The translations under genes and the position numbers were made by a program. A stretch of 64,000 bases of DNA from Microbacterium sp. 4R-513 (GTDB lineage: Bacteria > Actinomycetota > Actinomycetes > Actinomycetales > Microbacteriaceae). Of this stretch, positions 46,564 through 58,085 are shown in pieces (the stretch's first letter is position 1; each line of letters starts with the position of its first letter). The notes below the pieces were generated by a model that ran no database searches, was not told where the DNA came from, and saw only the letters and a program-made list of their open reading frames with translations. The stretch is taken from positions 3,844,001-3,908,000 of the forward strand of contig NZ_CP049256.1 of NCBI RefSeq assembly GCF_011046485.1. The letters are read 5' to 3'.

Positions 46564-47500
46564 AGTCGGCCCCCAGGGTCGCGAGATTCTCGTCGGACCA
46601 CCGATCGGCGGTCCAGCGGAGGTTGAGCTCTCCGAGCGGCTCGAGCTGCTCGAACGACAGCGCCGCGTGGCGGTACAGCTCGAGAACGGAGAGGAAACGG
46701 GCCACCACGACGCCCGGCTGCGAGACGCCCGCGATGAGCTCGCGGAAGCTCAGCGTCCCGGCGGCGCGCAGCAGCGTCACGACGACCGCGGCCTGCTCGC
46801 GGATGCTGACCAGCGGAGCGTGCAGATGGTCGAGCCCGACGTGCGGGATCTCCTTCGGGGTGAAGGCGAGCACTGCGAGCGCCGCGAAGTCGTCGGCGGT
46901 GAGCGTCCAGACGAGCTCGGGCACGGCGCGGCGGTATTTCTCGTCGAGGCGAACGGACCTCGTGTGGCGGCGGTCCTCCCGGCGGATGCAGCGCTCGAAC
47001 CAGGCCGACACCTCTTTGAATGCGCGGTACTGCAGCAGCCTCGCGAACAGGAGGTCTCGCGCCTCCAGGAGGGCGACCGACTCCGCGTCGACGAGCTCGC
47101 CCTGCGGCAGCAGACCGGCGACCTTCATGTCGAGGAGGGTCGCCGCAACGACGAGGAACTCGGACGCCTGCTCGAGCTCCTCCTCGGGGCCGAGGTCGCG
47201 CAGATACGAGATGAACTCGTCGGTGACCTTCGACAGCGCGACCTCGGTGATGTCGAGCTCGTGCTTCGAGATGAGGGTCAGCAGAAGATCGAAAGGGCCG
47301 TCGAAGACGCCGAGCGAGACGCGGAACGACCGGTCGTCATTCTCCGGGGCGGCGGGCTCGGGGTTCGACCCTTCGACGAGCTCGGGGACCGGGGGCCGCT
47401 CAGGGACCGAGGGCCGCTCACCAACCGGAGACTCCTCGGGGACCGGGGGCCGCTCAGGGACCGAGGGCTCCCGTGCTTCGTCCTCAGGCGACGGCGCCAC
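46553..47500 (-). CDS. scpA: Segregation and condensation protein A
   Basis: This protein of about 315 residues is ScpA: VFDGPFDLLLTLISKHELDITEVAL (SMC-binding N-domain), a helical middle region, and a C-terminal winged helix. Start GTG 47500 overlaps the parA end by 17 bp. Residues about 8-45 are a Pro/Glu-rich linker (VPERPPVP repeated), encoded by a duplicated 33-bp unit, so the N-terminus is longer than usual and probably disordered. Confidence 0.92.
   Translation of the reverse strand: MAPSPEDEAREPSVPERPPVPEESPVGERPSVPERPPVPELVEGSNPEPAAPENDDRSFRVSLGVFDGPFDLLLTLISKHELDITEVALSKVTDEFISYLRDLGPEEELEQASEFLVVAATLLDMKVAGLLPQGELVDAESVALLEARDLLFARLLQYRAFKEVSAWFERCIRREDRRHTRSVRLDEKYRRAVPELVWTLTADDFAALAVLAFTPKEIPHVGLDHLHAPLVSIREQAAVVVTLLRAAGTLSFRELIAGVSQPGVVVARFLSVLELYRHAALSFEQLEPLGELNLRWTADRWSDENLATLGADYDR
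47382..47468. repeat. Duplicated 33-bp unit within the scpA linker
   Basis: The same 33 bases occur at 47382-47414 and 47436-47468. They include GGGACCG and GGCCGCTCAGGGACCGAGGG motifs and follow CTTCGACGAGCTCGGGGACC (47370-47390). The last resembles actinobacterial REP sequences (a CCCTGAGC..GTCGAAGGG type). It is in frame with scpA. Confidence 0.7.
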
Positions 47501-48374
47501 GCGCGACAAGCTCCCGAGCCAGTCGCAAGTAGGCCTGGGCGGCCGCGTGCTCCGGCGCGAACTCGGTGATCGGCATCCCCGACACCGAGGCATCCGGGAA
47601 CTTCACCGTGCGTCCGATCACGGTCTCGAGCACATCGTCGCCGAAGGCCTCGACCACGCGCTCGAGCACCTCGCGGGAGTGCAGCGTGCGGGGGTCGTAC
47701 ATCGTCGCGAGGAGGCCGTCGAGGGCGATGCTGGGGTTGAGGCGGTCGCGCACCTTGTCGATCGTCTCGATCAGGAGCGCGACGCCGCGGAGCGCGAAGA
47801 ATTCGCACTCGAGCGGGATGATGACGCCGTGGCTGGCCGTGAGCGCGTTGACGGTGAGGATGCCGAGCGACGGCTGGCAGTCGATGAGGATGACGTCGTA
47901 GTCGCCGGCCACCTTGCGGAGGACGCGCGACAGGATCGTCTCGCGGGCGACCTCGTTGACCAGCTGCACCTCGGCGGCAGAAAGATCGATGTTCGCAGGG
48001 ATGACGTCGAGGTTCTCGACGGCTGTCTCGATGATCGTGTCGCGGGGGTCGCGCTTGCTGTCGATCAGCAGGTCGTAGACGGTCGGCACGTCATGCGTCT
48101 GGATGCCGAGGCCGGCCGACAGCGCGCCCTGCGGGTCGAAGTCCACCGCGAGCACCTTGCGCCCGTACTGCGCGAGCGACGCGGCGAGGTTGATGGTCGT
48201 CGTCGTCTTGCCGACGCCGCCCTTCTGGTTGCACAGCGCGATGATTCGCGCGGGACCGTGCGAGTCGAGCTTCGGAGGCGTCGGGAAGCCCTGATAGGGG
48301 CGACCGGTGGGTCCGATGGGTGCATCATCCGTCCGGGCCTTCAATGCGCCCCTCTTGCTGCCCGTCACCGACAC
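47484..48374 (-). CDS. ParA-family chromosome partition-type ATPase
   Basis: This 296-aa deviant-Walker ATPase has NQKGGVGKTTTTINLAASL (about 49-66), VDFDPQGALS (A' motif) and LIDCQPSLGILT (Walker B). An N-terminal tail of about 40 residues precedes it. ParA paralogues next to scpAB are characteristic of actinobacteria and are distinct from the parAB locus near oriC. No parB or parS is seen here. It starts with GTG 48374. Confidence 0.88.
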   Translation of the reverse strand: MSVTGSKRGALKARTDDAPIGPTGRPYQGFPTPPKLDSHGPARIIALCNQKGGVGKTTTTINLAASLAQYGRKVLAVDFDPQGALSAGLGIQTHDVPTVYDLLIDSKRDPRDTIIETAVENLDVIPANIDLSAAEVQLVNEVARETILSRVLRKVAGDYDVILIDCQPSLGILTVNALTASHGVIIPLECEFFALRGVALLIETIDKVRDRLNPSIALDGLLATMYDPRTLHSREVLERVVEAFGDDVLETVIGRTVKFPDASVSGMPITEFAPEHAAAQAYLRLARELVARGAVA

Positions 48375-48425
48375 TCCTGACTCTTGCTTGGTCGATTCTA
48401 GCGACCGGGCGCGCCCTCGCCCGTT

Positions 48426-49349
48426 TCAGCGCGCCCGCGGGTGCGAGGTCGCGTACACATCCCGCAGCGCGTCGACCGAAACGTGGGTGTAGATCTGCGT
48501 CGTCGCGACCGACGCGTGCCCCAGCAGCTCCTGCACGACGCGCACGTCGGCCCCGCCCTGCAGGAGGTGCGTCGCGAACGAGTGGCGCAGGGTGTGCGGC
48601 GACACGTGGGCGCTCAGCTGCGCCCGATCGGCGGCGTGTTGGATGACGAGCCACGCGCTCTGCCGTGACAGCGGCGCGCCTCTGGCTCCGAGGAAGAGCC
48701 GAGGGGATGCCGTGCCGCGGCGCGAGAGCTCGGGCCGGGACCTCGTGAGGTACGCCTCCAGAGCGGCGCGCGCATACGATCCGACCGGCACGATGCGCTC
48801 CTTCGACCCCTTGCCGCGGACGCGGAGCACATCGCCGTGCGAGAGGTCGTCCACGTCGAGCTGCACAGCCTCCGACACCCGCGCACCCGTCGCGTACAGC
48901 AGTTCGAGCAGGGCGCGGTCGCGCAGAGCCACGACGTCGGTCTCGGCCGCCGCCCCGGGCGCGGGGCCCGAGGCGTCCAGCAGCTTCTCGACCTGATCGA
49001 TCGTGAGCGCCTTCGGCAGGCGCTTGGGCAGTTTGGGCGGCTTCAACCGGGCCGAGGGGTCGTCGGTCTCGATGCCCTCGCGCGCGAGGAACCTGTGGAG
49101 TCCCCGCACCGACGACTGCAGACGGGCGAGGCTGGATGCCGCGGGAGGCGGCACCGCGGAGGCCCGCTCGGCGGCGAACTCGGCGACCAGGGCGGGGGTC
49201 ACGCCATCCGAATCGACGATCCCCCGCTCCTCCAGCCATTCGACGTACCCCGCGAGGTCGCGTCGGTACGCCGACACGGTGTTGTCCGACAGGCCGCGCT
49301 CGATCGAGACGTGACGCAGGTACGCGTCGACGGCTCGCTCGAGACGCAT
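48426..49349 (-). CDS. xerD: Tyrosine recombinase XerD
   Basis: This 307-aa protein has an N-terminal SAM-like core-binding domain (1-95) and the catalytic domain with R in ATGARVSE, K in RGKGSKERIVP, HTLRHSFATHLL, GHASVATTQIYTHV and the Tyr nucleophile. It resolves chromosome dimers at dif with XerC. ATG 49349 is chosen by homology. Its housekeeping context argues against it being the island integrase. Confidence 0.93.
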   Translation of the reverse strand: MRLERAVDAYLRHVSIERGLSDNTVSAYRRDLAGYVEWLEERGIVDSDGVTPALVAEFAAERASAVPPPAASSLARLQSSVRGLHRFLAREGIETDDPSARLKPPKLPKRLPKALTIDQVEKLLDASGPAPGAAAETDVVALRDRALLELLYATGARVSEAVQLDVDDLSHGDVLRVRGKGSKERIVPVGSYARAALEAYLTRSRPELSRRGTASPRLFLGARGAPLSRQSAWLVIQHAADRAQLSAHVSPHTLRHSFATHLLQGGADVRVVQELLGHASVATTQIYTHVSVDALRDVYATSHPRAR

Positions 49350-49366
49350 GGCTGGACGACCTGCGC

Positions 49367-51699
<2,333 letters not shown>

Positions 51700-51707
51700 T
51701 TATCCTA

Positions 51708-53405
51708 TCAGCCGGCTTCTGTGCGAAGACTGAGCAACTCGCGGGCGTGTGTCAGCGCCGCATCGGAATCGGGCATGCCCGACAGCAGTCGCGCCATCTC
51801 GGCCTCCCGATCGGCTCCCTCGAGCCGGCGGACGTCGGATGCCGTGACCGAACCGTCGCTCGCCTTGACGACGGTGAGATGGTTGCTCGCGAACGCGGCG
51901 ACCTGCGCGAGGTGCGTCACCGCGATGACCTGGGATGCCTCGGCCAGCCGCGCGAGCCGGCGCCCGACCTCGATCGCCGCGGCTCCGCCGATGCCGGCGT
52001 CCACCTCGTCGAACACGAACGTCGGCACCGGGTCGACCCCCGCGATGACGACCTCGATGGCGAGCATGACGCGGCTGAGCTCGCCGCCCGACGCGCTCCG
52101 CGCGACGGGCCGCGGCTCGGAGCCGGGATGCGGCGCGAGGAGGATCGCGACATCGTCGCGCCCGTGGCTCGACTCCGCGCCGGGTGTGACGGCGACGACG
52201 ACGCGGGCGTCGGGCATCGCGAGCGCCCGCATCTCCTTCGTGACGGCTGCGCCGAGCCGCTCGGCCGCCTTCGTTCGCGCGGTGGTGAGCGTTGCCGATG
52301 CCTCTTCGAGGACGGATGCCGCGGCATCCCGCTCGGCCGTCAGCCGCTCGATGCGATCGCCGTCGTCGTCGAGCTCGGCGAGTCGCGCGGAGCCCGTCTC
52401 GAGCAGATCGATCGCGGCCTCCAGCGAACCGTGGGCGCGGACGAGTCCCCCGAGCACGGCCCGGCGCTCCTCTACGGCGGCGAGTTCGTGCGGACCGGTC
52501 TCGTCGAGATCGGCGAGATAGGCAGCCAGCCCGGCGGCGAGGTCGGCGGCGCGATAGCCGAGGTCGGCCGCCTGTGCCGCGAGCTCTTCCAGCCCGGGGT
52601 CGCGGGATGCGCCGCGGTCGAGTGCCCGGCGAGCCTCCGCGAGGAGGATCCCGACATCCGGCGCGTCACCGTCGCCGGACAGCATGTCGTGCGCGGTAGC
52701 AGCCGCGACGCGCAGCTCCTCCGCGTTGGCGAGACGCTCCGCGCGGGCAGCGAGCTCGGCGTCCTCGCCGGCGACGGGCGCCGCCTGCTCGATCTCCGCG
52801 ATCGCGACCCGCAGTTCGGCGGCCTCGCGGGCCCGGGCATCCCGATCGGTCGTCAGCGCGTCCAGCTCCCGGTCGACGGCACGCCAGCGCTCGTAGGCGG
52901 TGCGGTACGAAGCCAACGCCTTCGCGAGGGGCGCCCCGCCGAAGCGATCGAGGGCGTCCCGCTGCGCAGCGGCCGATCGCAGACGGAGCTGATCGGACTG
53001 GCCGTGCACCACGACGAGATCGTCGGCCAGATCGGCCAGCACTCCGGCGGGCGCCGATCGGCCGCCCACCGTCGCGCGGCTGCGACCCTCGCTCGAGATC
53101 GTCCGCCCGACGAACAGCTCGGCGCGGTCCTGACCGATGGGCTCCAGGTCTCCGCCCGCTTCGCGCACGCGCTCAGCGACGGCACCTTCGGCCGGCACGA
53201 TCCAGACTCCGTCGACGGATGCCTGAGCCGCCCCCGAGCGCACGGCGCCCGAGTCGGCCCGCTGGCCGAGCAGGAGTCCCAGCCCCGTCACCACCATCGT
53301 CTTGCCGGCGCCCGTCTCGCCCGTGATGGCGGTGAAGCCTCGACCGATGGGCAGATTCGCCTCGGCGATCACACCGAGGTCGCGCAGGCGCATCTCCTCG
53401 ATCAC
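51708..53405 (-). CDS. recN: DNA repair protein RecN
   Basis: This 565-aa SMC-like ATPase starts MIEEMRLRDLGVI, has Walker A GETGAGKT (29-36), two long coiled-coil stretches (about 155-370, including the VRAHGSLEAAIDLLE arm), and the C-terminal signature SASGGELSRVMLAIE with FVFDEVDAGIGG (Walker B). It acts in double-strand-break repair. GTG 53405 is chosen over ATG 53393 because it preserves the conserved N-terminus. It lies 25 bp after nadK. Confidence 0.95.
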   Translation of the reverse strand: MIEEMRLRDLGVIAEANLPIGRGFTAITGETGAGKTMVVTGLGLLLGQRADSGAVRSGAAQASVDGVWIVPAEGAVAERVREAGGDLEPIGQDRAELFVGRTISSEGRSRATVGGRSAPAGVLADLADDLVVVHGQSDQLRLRSAAAQRDALDRFGGAPLAKALASYRTAYERWRAVDRELDALTTDRDARAREAAELRVAIAEIEQAAPVAGEDAELAARAERLANAEELRVAAATAHDMLSGDGDAPDVGILLAEARRALDRGASRDPGLEELAAQAADLGYRAADLAAGLAAYLADLDETGPHELAAVEERRAVLGGLVRAHGSLEAAIDLLETGSARLAELDDDGDRIERLTAERDAAASVLEEASATLTTARTKAAERLGAAVTKEMRALAMPDARVVVAVTPGAESSHGRDDVAILLAPHPGSEPRPVARSASGGELSRVMLAIEVVIAGVDPVPTFVFDEVDAGIGGAAAIEVGRRLARLAEASQVIAVTHLAQVAAFASNHLTVVKASDGSVTASDVRRLEGADREAEMARLLSGMPDSDAALTHARELLSLRTEAG

Positions 53406-53430
53406 GTGCGCCGCCCGGTCGTTACCGCTG

Positions 53431-54381
53431 TCATTCCGCCCCCGCCGAGCCGAATCCGATCGGCGCGGTGAGCGGCGACGGGCCGCGCCATCCCTCGACC
53501 GGAAGGCGGAACTTGCGCACGAGGCGATCCGTGAACGCCGCCGGGTGCAGCCGTGCGAGCCGGACCGGCCGATCGGATCGGCGCACAACCACGCGCGCCC
53601 CCCGCGGCAGATCGTGCGATCGTCGCCCGTCGCACCACAGGACACCCGAGCCCATGTTGCGCTGCAGCAGCTCGATAGCGACAGCGTGCTCGGGTCCGAC
53701 GACGAGCGGCTTCGCGAAGAGCGCGTGTGCGGAAAGCGGCACGACGGCGATCGCCTCGACCGTGGGCCAGATGACCGGACCGCCCGCCGAGAAGTTGTAG
53801 GCCGTCGAGCCGGTCGGCGTCGAGACGACGACACCGTCGCAGCCGAACGACGAGAGCGGCCGGCCATCGACCTCGATGACGACCTCGAGCAGCCGCTCGC
53901 GACTGGCCTTCTCGACCGTCGCCTCATTGAGGGCCCAGGTCTCGTACACGACCCGGTCGCTCTCGTCCTTCACGCGGACGTGCAGCGCCATGCGCTCTTC
54001 GACGTCGTAGTCGCGATCGATGACGCGTCCGACGGCGGCATCCATATCGTCGCGTTCGATCTCGGCGAGGAATCCGACGTGCCCCATGTTGATGCCCAGC
54101 ACGGGCGCTGTGCCCTCGCGGACGAGCTCCGCCGCCCGCAGGATCGTGCCGTCGCCGCCCAGCACGATGGCCAGCTCGACATCGTGCACCGCGACATCGA
54201 CGCCCAGAGTCGCGGCCCCGCTGAGGTCGATCGACGCCTCGAGCCCTGCTCGGTCGTCTTCGGCGAGGACGGGCCGCGCTCCTGCGTCGCGAAGAGCGGT
54301 GAGGACCCGCTGCGCGGCCTCGACGGTCTCATCGCGATGAGCGTGCGCGACCACGAGGATGCTGCGCTCTGCGTCGGTCAT
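53431..54381 (-). CDS. nadK: NAD kinase
   Basis: This 316-aa kinase has the GGDGT motif at 75-79 and a second conserved block STPTGSTAYNFSAGGPVI. It phosphorylates NAD to NADP with ATP or polyphosphate. ATG 54381 overlaps the tlyA stop by 4 bp. The tlyA-nadK-recN order is the classic actinobacterial arrangement. Confidence 0.95.
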   Translation of the reverse strand: MTDAERSILVVAHAHRDETVEAAQRVLTALRDAGARPVLAEDDRAGLEASIDLSGAATLGVDVAVHDVELAIVLGGDGTILRAAELVREGTAPVLGINMGHVGFLAEIERDDMDAAVGRVIDRDYDVEERMALHVRVKDESDRVVYETWALNEATVEKASRERLLEVVIEVDGRPLSSFGCDGVVVSTPTGSTAYNFSAGGPVIWPTVEAIAVVPLSAHALFAKPLVVGPEHAVAIELLQRNMGSGVLWCDGRRSHDLPRGARVVVRRSDRPVRLARLHPAAFTDRLVRKFRLPVEGWRGPSPLTAPIGFGSAGAE

Positions 54382-55178
54382 CGGGCTCCCGCCAGTCGGT
54401 TCACAGTGCTCAACCATTCTGTCGGATTGGTCCCCCGACCCGGCGCGAGATGCGCGACGTACTCCTGGTTGCCGTGGGTCCCGGCGATTGGGGAGGAGAC
54501 GACGCCGAGCGTCCCGAGACCCGCGTCCCACGCCGCCCAGAGCACCCGCTCGACCGCATCGATCCGCAGGCCCGGACTCGTGACGAGCCCGCCCTTGACC
54601 GCGGTGCGGCCGACCTCGAACTGCGGCTTGATCAGGAGGACGAGATCGCCCCCGGGGGCGCAGACCGCGGCTGCGGCCGGCAGCACGAGCGTCAGCGAGA
54701 TGAACGAGAGGTCGCCGGTCACGAGTGACGGCGCGTCAGGGACACCGGATGCCTCGGCCAGCGATTCCGGCGTCATGAACCGGACATTGAACCCCTCGAC
54801 CGACACGACGCCCGGATCCGCCGCGATCGTCGGGGCGAGCTGCCCGTGCCCGACATCCACCGCGATGACGCGCTCGGCGCCGCGCTCGCGGAGCACCTGC
54901 GTGAAGCCGCCCGTCGACGCCCCCATGTCGAGAGCCACCCGGCCGCGAGGGTCGACGCCGAAGGCATCCAGACCGGCGATGAGCTTGTGCGCTGCGCGGC
55001 TGACGTACTGGTCGGTGCCGGCGACGACCAGCACCGCGTCATCCCCGACGGAGGTCGAGGGCTTGACGACCACACGGCCGTCGACGGAGACGACCCCTTC
55101 CGCGACAAGGGTCGCGGCGTGGGTCCGCGAGCGCGCCAGGCCCCGCTCGGCGAGGGCGGCGTCGAGCCGGCGACTCAT
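54378..55178 (-). CDS. tlyA: TlyA-family 16S/23S rRNA methyltransferase
   Basis: This 266-aa protein has an N-terminal S4 domain (RLDAALAERGLARSRTHA) and an FtsJ-like methyltransferase with DMGASTGGFTQVL as the SAM motif. Mycobacterial TlyA 2'-O-methylates 16S and 23S rRNA, which makes ribosomes sensitive to capreomycin. The ATG overlaps the stop of a small upstream gene. Confidence 0.93.
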   Translation of the reverse strand: MSRRLDAALAERGLARSRTHAATLVAEGVVSVDGRVVVKPSTSVGDDAVLVVAGTDQYVSRAAHKLIAGLDAFGVDPRGRVALDMGASTGGFTQVLRERGAERVIAVDVGHGQLAPTIAADPGVVSVEGFNVRFMTPESLAEASGVPDAPSLVTGDLSFISLTLVLPAAAAVCAPGGDLVLLIKPQFEVGRTAVKGGLVTSPGLRIDAVERVLWAAWDAGLGTLGVVSSPIAGTHGNQEYVAHLAPGRGTNPTEWLSTVNRLAGAR

Positions 55179-55336
55179 GGACGCGAAGCGGTGGGTCCGG
55201 AGTCCAGCTGCCGCGAGAGGGACTCGGCGAGCGATTCGTACGCCGCCGCGCGAGTGGGCAGCGGCTGCGCTTCGATCACCTCGAGCCGGGAGACGAGATC
55301 CGCTCGAGCGTCGGTGTGCGGCTCCGGATGATCCAT
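55175..55336 (-). CDS. Small conserved-position protein (53 aa) before tlyA
   Basis: ATG at 55336 opens 53 codons starting MDHPEPHTDARADLVSRLEV and ending SGPTASRP, with TGA overlapping the tlyA ATG. The middle reads as one amphipathic helix (AAAYESLAESLSRQLD). A small gene of this kind between the HAD-IIA phosphatase and tlyA is common in actinobacteria. Function unknown. Confidence 0.72.
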   Translation of the reverse strand: MDHPEPHTDARADLVSRLEVIEAQPLPTRAAAYESLAESLSRQLDSGPTASRP

Positions 55337-55381
55337 GCGTTCAGGATACGTGGATCCTCCCCCGCAGCCCGGGAATCGGGC

Positions 55382-56419
55382 TCAGGGACGGTGGAACGGG
55401 TCGGCGTACAGTCGCTCGGGAACGCGGAAGCCGTAGATCGCCCGGCCTGTATCCCAGATCGCCTTCGCGCCCGCTCGCAGGAGGTCGATCGGCCTGTCCC
55501 CCTCCGACACGATCCGCACGTCCGCTCCGTCGATCCTGACGCTGGCACCCCGCACGGTCACGACACCATCCCGTACGCGGGCCTCGGGGTACGGCTCGTG
55601 CAGCTCTCGGAGGTCGCTCAGCAGATAGGTCGGCTGCGAGTCCTTGGCCGCCGCGAGCACGTGCTTGGGCCGGTCGATCCCCGTGAGCACCAGCGCAGAG
55701 GGGATCCCGGCACGGTTCGATCCGATGATGTCCGTGTCGAGACGATCTCCGAGGAAGAGCGGGCTGTCGGCATCGAAGCGCGCGATCGCCTCCTCGAAGA
55801 TCGGGGTCTCGGGCTTTCCCGCGACGGTCGCGAGCCGCCCGACAGCGGTGTGGACGGCCGAGACGAGCGTGCCGTTGCCCGGCGCCACGCCGCGGGCCTG
55901 GGGAATCGTCCAGTCCGTGTTCGTCGCGACCCAGGGGATGCCGCCCTCGTCCTCGGGGACCTTGAGTGCATAGGCCGCTTCGGCGAGGTGAAGCCATCCC
56001 ACCTCGGGCGCGAAGCCCTGCACTACCGCTGCGGGGTTGTCGTCGGCGCTCCGGGTCACGACGAAGCCGGCCTTCTCCGTCTCGTCGACCAGTCCGTCGC
56101 CGCCCACCACGAGGATCGTCGAGCCCGCCGGCACCATCGTCGTCAGAAGGCGCATGGCAGCCTGAGGGCTGGTGACGATCTCGCCGGCCGCCGTCGGCAG
56201 GCCCAGCTCGCTCAGATGCGCCGCCACCGAGGCATCCGTCCGCGAAGCGTTGTTGGTGATGTAGCCGAGGCGCCGACCGTCGCGGGCGCGGTTCAGGCTC
56301 TCGACCGCGTGGGGCAGCGCCCCCGCCCCCGCATACACGACACCATCGAGGTCCGCGAGGACGACGTCGACACCATCGAGCGGCGCCCGCTCATCGGCAC
56401 GACGCGAGAACAGCGCCAT
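55382..56419 (-). CDS. HAD-IIA family phosphatase (NagD-like)
   Basis: This 345-aa protein has D23-x-D25-G-V-V in LADLDGVVY, YITNNASRT (motif II), KPETPIFEEAI (Lys) and LFLGDRLDTDI (motif IV). The large C2-type cap lies in between. NagD-like enzymes dephosphorylate small sugar phosphates and nucleotides; this actinobacterial version precedes tlyA. The C-terminal extension of about 75 residues (ARVRDGVVTVRGASVRIDG) is an added domain beyond the canonical HAD-IIA core. Confidence 0.88.
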   Translation of the reverse strand: MALFSRRADERAPLDGVDVVLADLDGVVYAGAGALPHAVESLNRARDGRRLGYITNNASRTDASVAAHLSELGLPTAAGEIVTSPQAAMRLLTTMVPAGSTILVVGGDGLVDETEKAGFVVTRSADDNPAAVVQGFAPEVGWLHLAEAAYALKVPEDEGGIPWVATNTDWTIPQARGVAPGNGTLVSAVHTAVGRLATVAGKPETPIFEEAIARFDADSPLFLGDRLDTDIIGSNRAGIPSALVLTGIDRPKHVLAAAKDSQPTYLLSDLRELHEPYPEARVRDGVVTVRGASVRIDGADVRIVSEGDRPIDLLRAGAKAIWDTGRAIYGFRVPERLYADPFHRP

Positions 56420-58035
56420 CAGTGGCGCTCTCCCTCGTCGGCTCCTCCGGTCTCGTCGGCGTCCGCGGCGGCTTCGTCGTCGATCCCGGCGTCCGCGAGG
56501 ATCTCGCGCACCTCGTCGTCGACCGACACCTCATCGTCAGCCTGTGCATCGTCGTGGACCGTTGCATCGTCGTCAGCCGGTGGTTCATCTCCGAGCCTGC
56601 CGTCGTCATCGGTGCCCACGGCCTCTTCCCCGTCTTGGGCAGAGCTGTCGCCGTCGCGATCGGCGACGCCGTCCTCCTCGTCGACGGCGGAGATCTCGAT
56701 CACCTCTTCGATCTCGATGACTTCACGGTCGCCGGCACCGGATGCCTCGTCCAGAGCGTCGGCGGCGATGATGGCGCGCTGCTGCCACTCACGGGCCTCC
56801 TCGTCGCGTCCCAGCTCCTCGAGCACCGCGGCGCGAGCGGCGAAGAGCGCGGGACTCCATTCGTAGGCGCGGTCGGCGTCGAACTCGGGGATCTCGAGCT
56901 CGCTCAGTGCGCGCTCGGGTTCCCCCAGATCCAGACGGGCGCCGGACATCGCGATCGCGAGTTCCACGCGGACCGGAACGGGAAGGATGCCGCGGTCCAC
57001 CGCACGTCCGACTTCGAGCGCGCGATCCGGTCGGCCGATGCCTCGTTCGCTGTCGACCATCAGGGCGATCTGGTCGTCTCGCCCCGAGATGCGGCGATAG
57101 GTCCGCAGTTCGCGGAGAGCGAGGGCGTAGTCGCCGATCGCGTACGCCGTGATCGCGAGCGTCTCGCGTACGACCGCGATGCGGCCGGCGCGACGCGAGG
57201 CAGAGAGCGCGTGCTGGTGCGCCAGTTCGGGCTCATCGTCGATGAGCTCGGCCGCCATCGCGAGGTGACGCGCCACCCAGTCGGCGTTCTCCTTGCTCAG
57301 CGTCTTCAGCTCGTTGCGGGCCGCAGCATTCAGATCGCGCGCGGTGATCTCTTCGGGAATGAAGGGATCGTCGTGCCGGGGGCGGACCGATCGGATCTCT
57401 TCCGGCCGCGTAGCGCGGTCGGGCCGACCCGCCCCGCCGCGAGTCGGTCGATCCTGACCAGGACGCCCGTGCGGCTTGTCGCCGTCCCGCCGCGCGTACG
57501 GCTTATCGCCGTCCCGGCGAACGTACGGCTTCGAGTCACCCCGGCGAGCGTACGGCTTGTCCCCCTCGCGCGGGGCATACGGCTTCGAGTCATCCCGACG
57601 CGCATAGGGCTTGTCGCCCTCGCGCCGGGCATACGGCTTGGAATCGTCCCGACGCGGATACGGCTTGTCACCCTGACGGCGTGGATACGGCTTGTCACCC
57701 TCGCGACGCGCATACGGCTTCGAGTCATCCCGACGCGCGTACGGCTTGTCACCCTCGCGACGCGCATACGGCTTCGAGTCATCCCGACGCACATAGGGCT
57801 TGTCGCCGTCACGCCGGGGGGCGGCGCCGTCGCTCTTACGGAAGGGCTTCTTCCCGTCGGCGTTCGAGTACCGCTTCTTCGGGTCGTCTGTGCGGCGCGG
57901 TCGCTGGTGGTCGCGCGGCGCACCCGCACGGGGTGCGCGCTTGCCGGCGTCGGATCGTGAATCGGCTCCCCGAGGACGGTCGCCGCTCCGCGGGCGCTGC
58001 TCGCGATCGTCGTCGCGTGGCTCTCGATCTGCCAT
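56419..58035 (-). CDS. Nonapeptide-repeat protein with TPR-like core and acidic tail
   Basis: This 538-aa protein has four parts. Residues 1-73 are Arg/Asp/Lys-rich and disordered. Residues 74-190 are 13 copies of a nine-residue unit (consensus RRDGDKPYA, alternating with RRDDSKPYA), strongly basic with a Tyr per unit. Residues about 215-410 are helical and TPR-like (ARNELKTLSKENADWVARHL, ALRELRTYRRISGRDD). Residues about 425-538 are very acidic (EIEEVIEIS, DDDATVHDDAQADDE). Basic repeats plus an acidic tail suggest RNA binding and self-association. Its stop overlaps the HAD-IIA ATG. Related TPR proteins occur at this locus in actinobacteria; the repeat number is probably variable. Confidence 0.85.
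   Translation of the reverse strand: MADREPRDDDREQRPRSGDRPRGADSRSDAGKRAPRAGAPRDHQRPRRTDDPKKRYSNADGKKPFRKSDGAAPRRDGDKPYVRRDDSKPYARREGDKPYARRDDSKPYARREGDKPYPRRQGDKPYPRRDDSKPYARREGDKPYARRDDSKPYAPREGDKPYARRGDSKPYVRRDGDKPYARRDGDKPHGRPGQDRPTRGGAGRPDRATRPEEIRSVRPRHDDPFIPEEITARDLNAAARNELKTLSKENADWVARHLAMAAELIDDEPELAHQHALSASRRAGRIAVVRETLAITAYAIGDYALALRELRTYRRISGRDDQIALMVDSERGIGRPDRALEVGRAVDRGILPVPVRVELAIAMSGARLDLGEPERALSELEIPEFDADRAYEWSPALFAARAAVLEELGRDEEAREWQQRAIIAADALDEASGAGDREVIEIEEVIEISAVDEEDGVADRDGDSSAQDGEEAVGTDDDGRLGDEPPADDDATVHDDAQADDEVSVDDEVREILADAGIDDEAAADADETGGADEGERH
57466..57816 (-). repeat. Thirteen 27-bp coding repeats
   Basis: An in-frame tandem array of 27-bp units encodes R-R/P-D/E/G-x-D/S-x-K-P-Y/H-x nonapeptides. 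Copies differ at few positions, so copy number could change by slippage. Confidence 0.85.
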
Positions 58036-58085
58036 TACTCGATCCTCCCGGGTGCGCGCCTCTCAGGCAATCGACCCCTTAACGT

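Noticed and set aside
47484..48374. ParA gene as a sign of a plasmid
   Set aside because: No parB or replication gene is adjacent, and ParA paralogues beside scpAB are a normal chromosomal feature of actinobacteria.
48426..49349. XerD as the integrase of the tRNA-Pro island
   Set aside because: It lies 10 kb outside the island, in a conserved housekeeping operon, and has the normal XerD motifs.
57466..57816. Short regular repeats that might be a CRISPR array
   Set aside because: The units are contiguous 27-bp coding repeats in frame with a larger protein. There are no unique spacers and no cas genes.
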